Shown: positions 8,643 to 16,694 of the stretch, piece after piece
How the letters are laid out: every line of letters begins with the position of its first letter
How positions within the stretch are numbered: position 1 is the first letter of the stretch
Assembly (NCBI GenBank): GCA_015501585.1
Contig: JADNRY010001001.1
Coordinates: forward strand, 1 to 19,265
Origin: Rhodocollybia butyracea
Lineage: Eukaryota > Basidiomycota > Agaricomycetes > Agaricales > Omphalotaceae
Length of the DNA: 19,265 nucleotides
Direction: 5' to 3'
Notes under the pieces: model-generated
What the model was told of the DNA's origin: nothing
The model's database searches: none
Seen by the model: only the letters and a program-made list of their open reading frames with translations
Made by a program: the position numbers and the translations under genes

Positions 8643-8655
8643 CAGACCTGATATT
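8643..8655 (-). promoter_or_regulatory. Candidate self-priming primer-binding site
   Basis: The minus strand reads AATATCAGGTCTG, one base downstream of the 5' LTR end. It is a perfect 13-nt complement of CAGACCTGATATT in the LTR (8716-8728). It does not look like the TGG-starting complement of a tRNA 3' end. The position matches the primer-binding site of Tf1-type elements, which anneal to the 5' end of their own transcript. Confidence 0.65.
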
Positions 8656-8656
8656 C

Positions 8657-8773
8657 TGTAAAGTCACATGACTCTGGAAAGACAGCCATGCACTCCAACT
8701 GGACCAAAAGGCCACAATATCAGGTCTGACCTGATATGCTTCCCAGACTATATAAATGGTTCACTTCTTGACA
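8657..8773 (-). repeat. TRIM 5' LTR (117 bp) with TATA box and 21-bp palindrome
   Basis: In element orientation (minus strand) TATATA occupies LTR bases 20-25 (8749-8754). A 21-bp palindrome, ATATCAGGTC-A-GACCTGATAT on the minus strand, spans 8717-8737. Its second half begins about 26 bases after the start of the TATA box, where a transcript would be expected to start. Confidence 0.85.
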
Positions 8774-8778
8774 CAAGC

Positions 8779-9228
8779 CACCAGATCCATAGCTGGTCAA
8801 AAAGAGAGTTCCTTCCGGCCAGAAAAACTTCACCTCTCCTTTTCCAAACACGACAGTGACACCCTTCGCATCCTGCTTCGAGATGGAGATCAAGTCGGAA
8901 GATACCTTTGGAGCATGAAGAGCGTTTTCAAAGGTGACAACCATGGTAGATCCATCGTTGCGTATGAATGTCTTCTTCGCTTGTCCATACCCGACAACCT
9001 CCAGAGTAGTTGATATCTCCGAATGCGAGAGCATGGGGTGTAGATTACGAAGTCGGATCGATCCCTGAAGAAGTGGTCTGTGGCTCCTGAATCCGCGTAT
9101 GTCTCCTCTTCCATCTTCTTATTTGTGACTAAGAGTGCAGCATAGTGTTGGGCAAGTTCTCCAATCGTAGAGGTGGCGTTTGCTGAATATGATGGTGTGT
9201 TAGGTTTCTCGACATCCTTTTTGCCTCG
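8779..9228 (-). pseudogene. copia aspartic protease and pre-integrase spacer
   Basis: YADSGATDHFFRD is the D-S-G active-site motif of the copia protease (DSGAT-H). It lies in the same frame as Gag, which continues through an in-frame TAG at the end of the Gag ORF. A frameshift near 9030 follows, and the protein resumes as SHSEISTTLEVVGYGQAKKT and ALHAPKVSSDLISISKQ, typical of the region between protease and integrase (ALHAP-ISSDLIS). The frame then reaches the TRIM insertion at 8778. Confidence 0.85.
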
Positions 9229-9858
9229 CTACCAAGCTGGATACTGCCCTTCCTTCCCTCCCCCCTTCCTGAAGCACTCCTTGGCTAGGTGACCTGGCCT
9301 TAGGCAGTTTGGATTAGAGCATTTCTTGGGATGTCTCGTCGTTGATCCCTGCTTCTCCAGGTGTTTGATCCGGTTCTGGAGTGCTGCAATGAGGTTAGCA
9401 TGAGGCAAGTTTCCGCCAGAGACAGCGGCATCCGGACGGTTGCTGCTTCTAGAGTGTTGGTAGGTGATGTGCTGGATCACAGCTGAAGACGTGGCAAAGG
9501 TGGTAGGATTTGCCATGATGTTTTGCATGATCATGTCAAATGTCACAGTAGGCAATGCCCCAAGAATTAGTTCTCGGAAGATGTCGTCTGGTACGTTGTT
9601 CCCAGCATCCATGGCCTCTTTTCTGAGTTCACGAAATGTTTTGAAAAACCCGTCGAGGGTCTCGTTGTCCCGGAAAATATGATAAATATGATTTCGGAGC
9701 CGGCGCATAGTGTGAGTCTTCCGAATATCATCTGTCTTCCCAAATTCATTTACCAAGTAGGACATGACTTTGTTGGCAGTTTTGGTATCCACTTTCGAGG
9801 GCAAGTCGGATATATAAGCCTTGATCATCCCTTTCCAACAAGAAATTATATGGTTCAT
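9229..9858 (-). pseudogene. copia Gag, N-terminally truncated, with a zinc knuckle
   Basis: The 209-residue frame has the helical capsid-like region of copia Gag (UBN2-type) and, near its end, a zinc knuckle with Cys180, Cys185, His190 and Cys195. That is CX4CX4HX4C rather than the usual CX2CX4HX4C. A GGGKEGQYPAW tail follows, as in other fungal copia Gags. The usual N-terminal part is missing: the apparent start (MNHIISCWKG) is simply where homology begins, near 9858. The stop after PAW is TAG, in a place where a second Trp (TGG) would be natural, and the same frame runs on to the protease. Gag and protease were thus probably one polyprotein, ended here by mutation. Confidence 0.85.
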
Positions 9859-9904
9859 TCATGTGTTCCCATAATACAAGGACTATTCACAATTACAATC
9901 TCTT

Positions 9905-11293
9905 TTAGCGGCACTGAAGATGAACTGATGGATGCATAAGCTGATATCTTGGAAAATCCACAAGATCTGTGTCTGCAATCAAATAACGCAGAATTGTTGA
10001 TGTTTTCAGTCCTACTGACCACTTTCCCCACCGTAGCACATGAGGAAGTTTGTAACCATGATCCACTAAAAGGAATACTGATCCTCCTCACCAGAACACT
10101 TGGTTAGTGTAAATCCTAGGAGGTTCTCCAATTTCGCGGAGTGCATCGCGGAAATTGTCTAGAAATGATTTCCTAATCTTTTTAAGTCAAAGGTCAGAAA
10201 ACATGGCTCAGTTTGAGCATATATGAGGCAGCTTACAATGTGTTCATCTGAGCTCTGCATTTGATTGTGGCCATATATCTTTGGCAAAAGATACCCCTTT
10301 CTGATCCCGCTGATGAGTAACCATGCTCGCAGACATCTGACTACACAAAAGTCCATCATTTGCTCATCTGTTTCAGTGTAAAAATCGAATGCAGCCTGTT
10401 CTAAGTAAGGGATCAGAATAAAGAACACAGATGGTGAAATGTACTAACTGCCCACTTGATGAGTCTTGCATTTCACAGGTGTGATCCCAATGTGAGTTTC
10501 GTCATTAAATAGGGGAGTGAAATCGAGATCATCGACCGTCAGATCCACAACGTTGCATGTTCTTAGAAGGCAACGATAACTGATAAGGTTTATTGTCCAG
10601 TGTTCCATACGCTTGAGGACTCCACCCCAATCAGAGGAATCCAGGCACCCCTTCAAGTTGGCCTTCTTCTTCTTCTGGATGTATTCTACTGTTTTTGCTC
10701 GGAGTTTGCGCATGTTGTATGCGGTCATTCCACGAGAGCTAGTCGAACATTCACCACTTTCAGTCTGAGAAATGATATCATGGATTAGCTCAAATTAGGT
10801 AGCTTCATAAAAGTCTAAGTACCTTTTCACAATATAAATTTATGAGGTAGCGTTGCAGTTTGATAGATTGCGCAGGATTACCTACAAACCTCTTCTTTCC
10901 TTCATCCCAAATCCATCCTTGAGCCCATTGGGTATTCCTGCTGAAAGCATGCACTAGGGCCGATCTTCTTTGATCTGCAGAAGAGTACCCCAACACTTTT
11001 GGAACATCATCATTGTTTCTTTTTCCATCTCGTTTCGCAACCCGTGCATCACATCTTGCATTTTGAGGAATTAGTGACTTAGACATGGATAGAAAATCAA
11101 ATACATACAATGAGCCAATCCAGTCAATAATCAAGTCTTCGCATTCAGCAGGCACAGGCTCCAAATCAAAGATGTTAACATCAGGACCAATCAGACCCTC
11201 CCTGACACAAAATTTCTGAAAGTTTTTAGCATGGCTATATAATGAATTCAGAATAAATCAAAAAATGGGAAAGTCAAAAGTAGTGAACTCACC
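9905..11293 (-). pseudogene. Crypton-like tyrosine recombinase pseudogene, multi-exon
   Basis: Exons read 11234-10823, 10764-10449, 10400-10237 and 10177-9905. The introns are 58, 48 and 59 nt, and a 58-nt intron at 11235-11292 leads to an earlier exon ending at 11293. Donors are GTGAGT, GTACTT, GTTAGT and GTAAGC, and all phases agree. The joined protein, about 390 residues, follows basidiomycete Crypton-type recombinases: an N-terminal SADQRRSALVHAFSRN segment; CLLRTCNVVDLTVDDLDF, with the box I arginine; KCKTHQ; FCVVRCLRAWLLISGIRKGY; and ILRYLI, with the likely nucleophilic Tyr. The HxxR-like box reads TNQVFW-stop-GG instead of THSFRRGG. The TGA stop is at 10088-10090, so the His and both Arg are gone. 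The 5' end was not found. Confidence 0.8.
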
Positions 11294-12416
11294 ACTTGTA
11301 TGAATACCAACCTATGCCTTTTGTCACTCAGTAATGAATAAGTTAGCCAAAACTCAGGCCCCAGGCCCATAAATTAAGCGGATCATGAAGAGCTATGTAC
11401 TGTTACATGAGTAGGTATAAAAAAAGCATACTAGACAATGAGCTAAAGAAGAAACAAATAGAACATACATTGGTTTGTACAATTACAGAGATAAAGGGAG
11501 AGGAGGGAGGGTGACAAAAAATTGGCTTGATCAAGCAAGATCTAAGCCAAATATCAATCAGTACATAGTACATAGATAATATAGGTAGTCTGAGCGCACT
11601 GAGAGCCCTGATATCCAAGATCTAACAACTAGGTCAACTTGAGAGGTTCTAGATGTGTGTAGATCTGCTATGGATGTATTATGGGCTCTGTTCAGTGAAA
11701 GATCAGTAGATCAGAGAAAAAGGCACACCAATTCCTGTATCTGAGACTCTTGTGAGCAGAGCTAAGGTCTGTGCAGATGTAGGAAGTGCTGAGAGATGAT
11801 GTTTGAGCTATCAGAGCTGTAGAAAGGGGACAGATGTCCTTACCAACCACCAAAGACAAGGGATATGATGGGGGAAGGGAAGGAAGGAGCAGGAATGCGA
11901 TTCAGAGGCTTTTCTGACGACCACAGGCCTCTGCACAGGACTCTGGCACCTGTGGGAGCCAACCACTGAATATACACACTGCTCCAACATCTGTCAAATA
12001 TTAAACTTGTGATATCTTGGGAACCGGTGACTCAAATCCTATAATTTTTGCACCATTGGATTCGCATTAAAAGACCGCTCATAATGATACCAGACATGTC
12101 CTAGAACCACTGACAGAAAAAACTGTCTGGAGTTGATACAAGGATGTCAGACTTTGAATGGATCAAAGTGATCATATGATGTGAATGGCTCATCCAATGG
12201 CCTCGGCAAAAATTCCATTGGATTCTCCTCAAAATTCCTGTCAGAATGATATCCCAAAAGTCATGTGACAATGATGTGTCACATTGTAGGCTGCAACTCG
12301 AACTGTGAATATCTCAACAGCAAAGGATGATATTAACAAGAGATAAAATGTGTTTTGAAGCTGGGGTTCAGCTTGTTCAAATAGTCTGTAAGCCAAAAGA
12401 GAGACACTGAAGCATG
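11294..12416. other. No recognisable gene; repeat-like flank
   Basis: Short minus-strand open frames (11403-11618 and 12241-12456) look like chance. The 11990-12350 part, with a segment around TTGCACCATTGGATTCGC, reads like LTR sequence that I associate with Agaricomycete retroelements. No paired ends or target duplications could be found. Confidence 0.35.
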
Positions 12417-12558
12417 CTGGAGTGAGGACAAAGCAGAGAGAGTTCATGTGCACCAAGGTGATGAACTGTGCTCTATACCTGTCAGGACTGGAGTGTGGAC
12501 AAAGCAGAGAGAGTTCATGTGCACCAAGGTGATGAACTGTGCTCTCTACTTGTCAAGA
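12417..12558. repeat. Tandem duplication, two 71-bp units
   Basis: CTGGAGTG(A/T)GGACAAAGCAG begins at 12417 and again at 12488, and the units match nearly perfectly through GATGAACTGTGCTCT. The few differences (A/T, A/C, C/T) indicate a recent duplication. No coding role is apparent. Confidence 0.85.
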
Positions 12559-12706
12559 TAGATCTGTTGTTTGCAGAGGCCTTCAGAAAGTCTCCCTACC
12601 CTTGGAATCCGCCTTCATGTCGAGTACCAGAACCCTTATCTTCAAAAAAGCTTGCATTGTTTACTAGTGGCTCTCTGACATGCTTCAATCGAGATTTAAC
12701 TTCTTC

Positions 12707-12955
12707 TCAAAGTTCAGAAACCACAGCGTTGTCTTCCGAATCACCAACAGTAAGGTGAGACATTACAACATTCACAATATCTTCTGTGAGTTCGACCTCA
12801 TTACCATTGTTGTCAGTGATAATCTCATCGTCATCTACCTCTTCATCATCATCTGGATCCAAGTCGCTATCTTCATCCGTGCTATCATCCATGCTATCAT
12901 CTGTGTCATCCATGCTATTGTTGTCCATGTCTAGGATATCATGGCTGATCTTCAC
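12707..12955 (-). CDS. Acidic, Asp-rich exon, possible tail of the Ulp1-like gene
   Basis: An 82-codon minus-strand frame is very rich in Asp, Ser and Glu (for example DSDLDPDDDEEVDDDE), then becomes more ordinary (VELTEDIVNVVMSHLTVG). It lies downstream of the Ulp1-like protease on the same strand. Ulp1-like proteins of fungal transposons often carry such acidic extensions, so it may be a 3' exon of that gene. Low-complexity frames can arise by chance, and no splice junction was pinned down. Confidence 0.35.
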   Translation of the reverse strand: MKISHDILDMDNNSMDDTDDSMDDSTDEDSDLDPDDDEEVDDDEIITDNNGNEVELTEDIVNVVMSHLTVGDSEDNAVVSEL

Positions 12956-13025
12956 TCTTTTTTTCTTTAAATACTTTTATAAGCATGAATTGACAGTCAA
13001 GTCAAAGATTTACCTTGGGCGTTTT

Positions 13026-13276
13026 CTTCGAGGCCTTAGGTCTAGTAAGCATAGGACTCCATCATAAGAAATATGAATCTCACTGCGCGCTTTCGGACCA
13101 TCGGCATAATGAAGTCATCTTTGTTGTTCTTGAAAGGTTTGTTGGTTAGTAATCTTGAAAAACTCCGAAACTGGTACTAGGCTCACTTGCTTGCCATTGA
13201 TCATGGGCATCGGGTCAACTAAGACCATCCCATACTCATGTTCTACTTTTTCATCGCATTGGATGCCCTACATATT
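13026..13276 (-). CDS. Coding-like exon downstream of the Ulp1 domain
   Basis: After a plausible acceptor (TATGTAG on the minus strand, near 13276) the frame reads IQCDEKVEHEYGMVLVDPMP and SLVPVSEFFKITNQQTFQ. A stop follows near 13125, after which the same frame again looks coding (SEIHISYDGVLCLLDLRPRR). The composition is protein-like but the family is unknown. It fits between the Ulp1 domain (ending at 13504) and the acidic exon as part of one broken gene. Confidence 0.4.
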
Positions 13277-13503
13277 TATCAGTATATCAGGGTGAACTGG
13301 TAATATTAAGTAGGCTCACACTTTCAACCAGTACATCACCATCATCACGTACCCCCAAAACGGTGGTAGACTGAATATCCAACATATTTTATCAGTGAAG
13401 AATTACAGTGATACAATATATCGTCCTCACCGATTGAAGAATTCGCTGCAAAACACGATGTAAAACTGCAACCTCAACAGGGCCACCCTTCCTGAGTGAA
13501 CTT

Positions 13504-14567
13504 TCAAAACTTCAGGCCATAGAAAGGCATCGAATTGATGGCGAGTGGACCACAAGAATGTTGATCATCCTGGTGGCAAATGGGGATAGATATGATAGGG
13601 AAGTCTAGATGAGGCTTGTGGTATTTCTGCCATTTAGAAAGCGCTTCCTTCAGAACTTTGGGCATGGCCCTACCACTGGGATCAGCATAACAAATCTGCT
13701 TCAATTGACCATCAATGATAAGGGATATCCAATGTTTGCATCCAGTCCATTGTTGCAAGTTCCAGCAGGTGACGAGGGTCTGCTCCCTTTCAAACGTAGA
13801 TTCACTGACTTTCTGCAGCCATGATTTTTCGTGCCCATACTGGTATGTTCCAGCCCAGGTTTTGAGTTTGGTACTGAATTCAGGACCAACAACAACAAAA
13901 TTACAATGTTTTTGTATGAATCGACAGCTGAATGCAAAGGTCTTCAAGCAAAAGCTCGATAAGAGCAGTGTTTAACCAGGTGGTCCCAAGGAGCAGTGAA
14001 ATGGTTGAAAGAGGGTGGGGTCCGAGGAATTGTGAATTCAGCAAGGAGAGCTTTCGCGATTTGTACCTCTTTTTGGATTTCACCAGTCGCCGCGCAAGCT
14101 ATTTTGTTGATCCAAAGGATTGGGTCTGTCCACGTATATTGATGGGTGAGGAGGATGGACATCTCCTTTCAGAGAGATATTGTCCACAGCAGAAAACGCT
14201 GGTCAGTGGCTATGCTGTGAGCATAAATGATGGACCGACTCTGCCCAGGAGCAGTCATCGACAGAATGTCCGTGATGGTTTCCAGTGAAGGAAGCGGGAG
14301 TCTTTTAAGTTGGTCAAGTAGATTGTTGTCGACTTTTGACGGTGCATTGTTGCTGAAAAACAGTGTTGGGTCAAGGTTTTTTTAAGTTGAGAAAATCGGA
14401 AGCGATATATTCTGAAGTTGAGATATACCAAGATCTGGGGGACCAAGTATATCTGATTTGACATGGGAGGGAATATCGAAAACGGCGGGGCCCTGCAGCC
14501 TTGACTTCTGCATTGGCGTCCAGGAGAGAGCTAAGTCCCTCGATAACCGCAAAGGCGCAAAATTCAA
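13504..14567 (-). pseudogene. Degenerate Ulp1-like (C48) cysteine protease gene
   Basis: The final frame (13504-13947) has the catalytic signature of Ulp1/SENP-type proteases: HWISLIIDG (His72 of the frame), YADPSG (Asp89) and QDDQHSCGPLAINS (Cys132, with a Gln before it). Upstream, in shifting frames, I can read IPSHVKSDILGPPDLGISQL, NNAPSKVDNNLLDQLKRLPL, TAPGQSRSIIYAHSIATDQR and YTWTDPILWINKI. These fit the N-terminal half of the transposon-associated Ulp1 proteins of Agaricomycetes. An in-frame TGA near 14168 and frame changes near 14380 and 13945 break it. Such proteins are usually encoded by DNA transposons and would deconjugate SUMO-like modifiers; the role here is inferred. The catalytic residues themselves survive. 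Confidence 0.75.
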
Positions 14568-14577
14568 ATGCTGTCCT

Positions 14578-14603
14578 CTAACCCTAGCCCCAACCCTAAC
14601 CTA
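14578..14603. repeat. Short interstitial telomere-like repeat
   Basis: CTAACCCTAGCCCCAACCCTAACCTA-type sequence holds three to four degenerate copies of the fungal telomere unit (TTAGGG on the minus strand). It sits immediately upstream of the recognisable Ulp1-like sequence and may mark a repaired break or an element end. Confidence 0.5.
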
Positions 14604-15105
14604 TTGTGTTGCATCAGCAAAAGTATGTGAAAATGAAGGTATGAGCTGCGCAGCGCACAGCTTGCAAGGTTGGCAATGTGAAAGCTTGCAAGCACTCGGA
14701 AGATTACAAGGCAATACAAGCTCTACAACCATGCCTATATTGAACAATATTGATATCCGAATGTTCAAGGTGTATTTTAAATAGTAGTAATTAATGATAT
14801 TGAGTGCAAGAAGTCCGAAGCATGGTGGAATGACAGAGGAATACAATGGTGGATGGAATACGTTCCATATGTGAGAGTGAAGACGAAGCTAAGCTGGAGC
14901 ATCGGTGGCGTCGACGGCAGTAGCAGCGTTGGTGGCTGCTAGAGGTTGTGTCTTTGGTGCTTTTCACGCAGCACAAACAATGGATGGAGGAGTGTTTAAA
15001 CTGTTTCGAATTTAACAACAGTGCTATCTTGCCGCCCTTGAGAATGACCGAATACCTTTCTAATAGTGTAGTGTAAGAGAGTTTAAGAGAGAGAAAGATG
15101 GGGAC
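14604..15105. other. No recognisable gene
   Basis: Overlapping short frames on both strands (14601-14846 and 14791-15018 minus) show no motif. Small palindromes such as CTGCGCAG near 14648 are visible, but no RNA gene or transposon end is. Confidence 0.35.
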
Positions 15106-15109
15106 TTAC

Positions 15110-15355
15110 TTGTCCCAGCGTTCCAGCAAATGGACGACTCTTTCAACTTCCGGGTCACCTTCAAAGTAATCTACAATTTCCAAGTAGACTTCCGCGTCAC
15201 TGAAGTTGTTGTCGTCGCGGTTCCAAGTGTCCCTTGCTGAGAGTGCGAAGCAGACCTAGGTAATGTTTGAATCACTAACAAGATGGAAGCACAGTGAACT
15301 AAGCACGCACCTGGACTGCGGCATATGCAATATGATGGCTGGTCACCTTTTTAGA
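15110..15355 (-). CDS. Two short exons of an unrecognised fungal protein
   Basis: Exon 15355-15311 (SKKVTSHHIAYAAVQ) and exon 15255-15110 (VCFALSARDTWNRDDNNFSD, then AEVYLEIVDYFEGDPEVERV) are joined by a 55-nt intron with GTGCGT donor and ACCTAG acceptor, in phase. A further donor (GTAAGT) at 15109 suggests that the gene continued; otherwise it stops at TAA 15106-15108. The sequence resembles uncharacterised Agaricomycete proteins with an ALS...W...F-Y-IV-FE pattern, possibly of a DUF6698-like type. I cannot assign a function. An acceptor at 15356 joins it directly to the end of the KDZ-like fragment, in a different frame. Confidence 0.45.
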
Positions 15356-16215
15356 CTGAACAGTTTATCTATCGGGATTGGGTCAGAGCAAACAGCATTT
15401 CGCGGCGCCTGATGCTTCCGCAGGAGAATAACCATGATTGTACTTGGCTGCTAAGGTCTTGATACCTGGATCCCTTCGACTGACTGAATCGGCGGTGTGT
15501 GATGTGAGCTTGCGTTCTATGGAGGATGTCAGCGAGGGCTCTCATCCTATGATGTTCAATCAAGTTTACCGTTGAATTCCTGGCGTCGAGCCAAGCATTC
15601 AATCCTATCATACTCAAACTTCCGCCAATCCTCCACATACTACTACTAGTCAAATTTTCAAGGCTCCGAAGTTGGATAAATGGGCTGGACTTGAGTCGAT
15701 ATTCGCTGTTTTCATCAACACCATGGGCTTCTTGCTGTCGCGCAAGTATTGTTTGAAGGCTTTCTTCTTTGCACCAGGGAGACGCTCGCGCACGTCAGAA
15801 CGTTCGTAAGGCTCGAGATTGAGATCTGCAGCTTGGATGGCTAAGTCGTGGACTTCGTCTTGCATATCAACTGCCTGCCAAGTCGCCCAAGCGGCTTTCC
15901 GTCCTTTGTTCTGGGTTTGAACTAGATAATTAATTTGTCAGAAACACTATGAAGACGAGTACTTATGTGGTAAAGGTTTCGTTTGAGCAGCAACTTGCAT
16001 AGCCCATTGCTCTCGCAAGAACTCCGAAGCTGAGGCACAAACATCAACATTACCTTCGGCTTGTTTAGCAACCACATGGTGCCATCTTCGCACTAGCCAA
16101 CGGGCCAATGCCGCTCAACTCTCTGTTTCAAAGTTCTCTGTTTCAAAGTGGTGAACGTTGGCATACTTGGCAATTTGGCCACTGTCTCGGGGAGTGAAGG
16201 TGAAGTCCATCGGGT
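15352..16215 (-). pseudogene. KDZ-type transposase C-terminal fragment, degenerate
   Basis: Scattered in three minus-strand frames are LARWLVRRWHHVVAKQAEGN, FLREQWAMQVAAQTKPLP, NKGRKAAWATWQAVD, ERKLTSHTADSVSRRDPGIK followed by TLAAKYN (15517-15437), and APRNAVCSDPIPIDKLFSL (15408-15352). In the same order these are characteristic of the coiled-coil C-terminal region of Kyakuja-Dileera-Zisupton transposases (W-QV-AQT-P, then ERKL-HT--VKRR-PGI--L--KYN, then AP-GAV-P-PI--L--L). The catalytic core is absent. A 15-bp tandem duplication (TCTCTGTTTCAAAGT, twice near 16124-16153) adds an in-frame FETEN/FETES repeat, followed by a stop. A probable intron lies near 15917-15965. Confidence 0.65.
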
Positions 16216-16272
16216 TGAACAGCCTACAAATGCATTCAGCGGCCAATGAAGTACATAGAAGAGTCACTTACA

Positions 16273-16384
16273 GTGTCGTGTTTTCTGGCACTAGAAGTCC
16301 GTGTCAAAGTCGATTCATGTGGCGAGAATTTGCCGGGTAGTACTGTATCGCGTTTTCTGGCAATAGAAGTGCGGATTGTAGTCG
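16273..16384. repeat. Two diverged 40-bp repeats, 72 bp apart
   Basis: GTGTCGTGTTTTCTGGCACT (from 16273) and GTATCGCGTTTTCTGGCAAT (from 16345) align, together with the following AGAAGT and the GTCG about 20 bases later. Because 72 is a multiple of three, both appear in one minus-strand open frame as a repeated RTS-ARK-DTV peptide. That frame has no other support. Confidence 0.6.
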
Positions 16385-16694
16385 GGTTGCATAGATTCAA
16401 GGTTTGTTTGACTGGCATTGTGACCAAGTGCAAACAAGTGGCTAGGAAAAAATCAACAACAAGCCTCTTATCTTACAATCAAGCGCTCAGCACGAAATAC
16501 CATTTCCGGACAACAGTGACTACGAGGAGTCCCTCTCAAGTTTACAACATGTCAAATACAGTCATTTGAAGACAATCGGATAGATGGATCTATTGTCGGA
16601 CAATGACGCGCCATTGGCGTAGACAGATAGCGACGGCTACTTAAAGACAAGAGGCGGAAAGGCAGCTCAACGACGAGCTGCTGACTTAGCGATA

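Larger units (their letters stand above)
8256..8773 (-). mobile_element. Miniature LTR retroelement (TRIM-like), non-autonomous, recent
   Basis: Two 117-bp direct repeats (8256-8372 and 8657-8773) with TG...CA ends flank 284 bp of non-coding DNA. The whole is bounded by CAAGC duplications (8251-8255 and 8774-8778). The repeats differ only at their third base (TGG versus TGT), so insertion is recent. Orientation is taken as minus: on that strand a purine tract (GAAGGGGGA) immediately precedes the downstream LTR, the LTR holds a TATATA box at its bases 20-25, and a 13-nt candidate primer-binding site lies one base after the upstream LTR. There is no Gag or Pol, so it must have been moved in trans. 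Excision in silico with one CAAGC restores the host copia frame exactly. Confidence 0.92.
5499..9858 (-). mobile_element. Degenerate Ty1/copia LTR retrotransposon
   Basis: Reading on the minus strand from high to low coordinates, the order is Gag with a zinc knuckle, aspartic protease, pre-integrase and integrase, then RT and RNase H. This Gag-PR-IN-RT-RH order defines Ty1/copia (Pseudoviridae). The element is dead: the Gag N-terminus is missing at about 9860, several frameshifts and stops break the polyprotein, and the RT core carries a deletion. No 5' LTR is recognised; 3' LTR remnants seem to lie at 5499-5680. Two younger insertions sit inside it, at 6922-7371 and 8256-8773, and both show 5-bp target duplications. 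The Crypton-like pseudogene next door ends only about 45 bases beyond the Gag break, so the 5' part was lost at that junction. Confidence 0.9.

Noticed and set aside
10074..10099. GTGAGG...TTTTAG across the recombinase stop as a possible intron
   Set aside because: It would be only 26 nt, far shorter than the 48-76 nt introns here, and would remove residues the family needs. Mutation is the simpler explanation.
12786..13067. Ser-rich plus-strand frame opposite the acidic exon
   Set aside because: It is the antisense image of Asp codons (GAT/GAC read as ATC/TCA/GTC) and has no independent support.
16236..16569. Overlapping frames with a repeated 24-residue unit
   Set aside because: The periodicity comes from the 72-bp DNA repeat; no protein motif or splice pattern supports coding.
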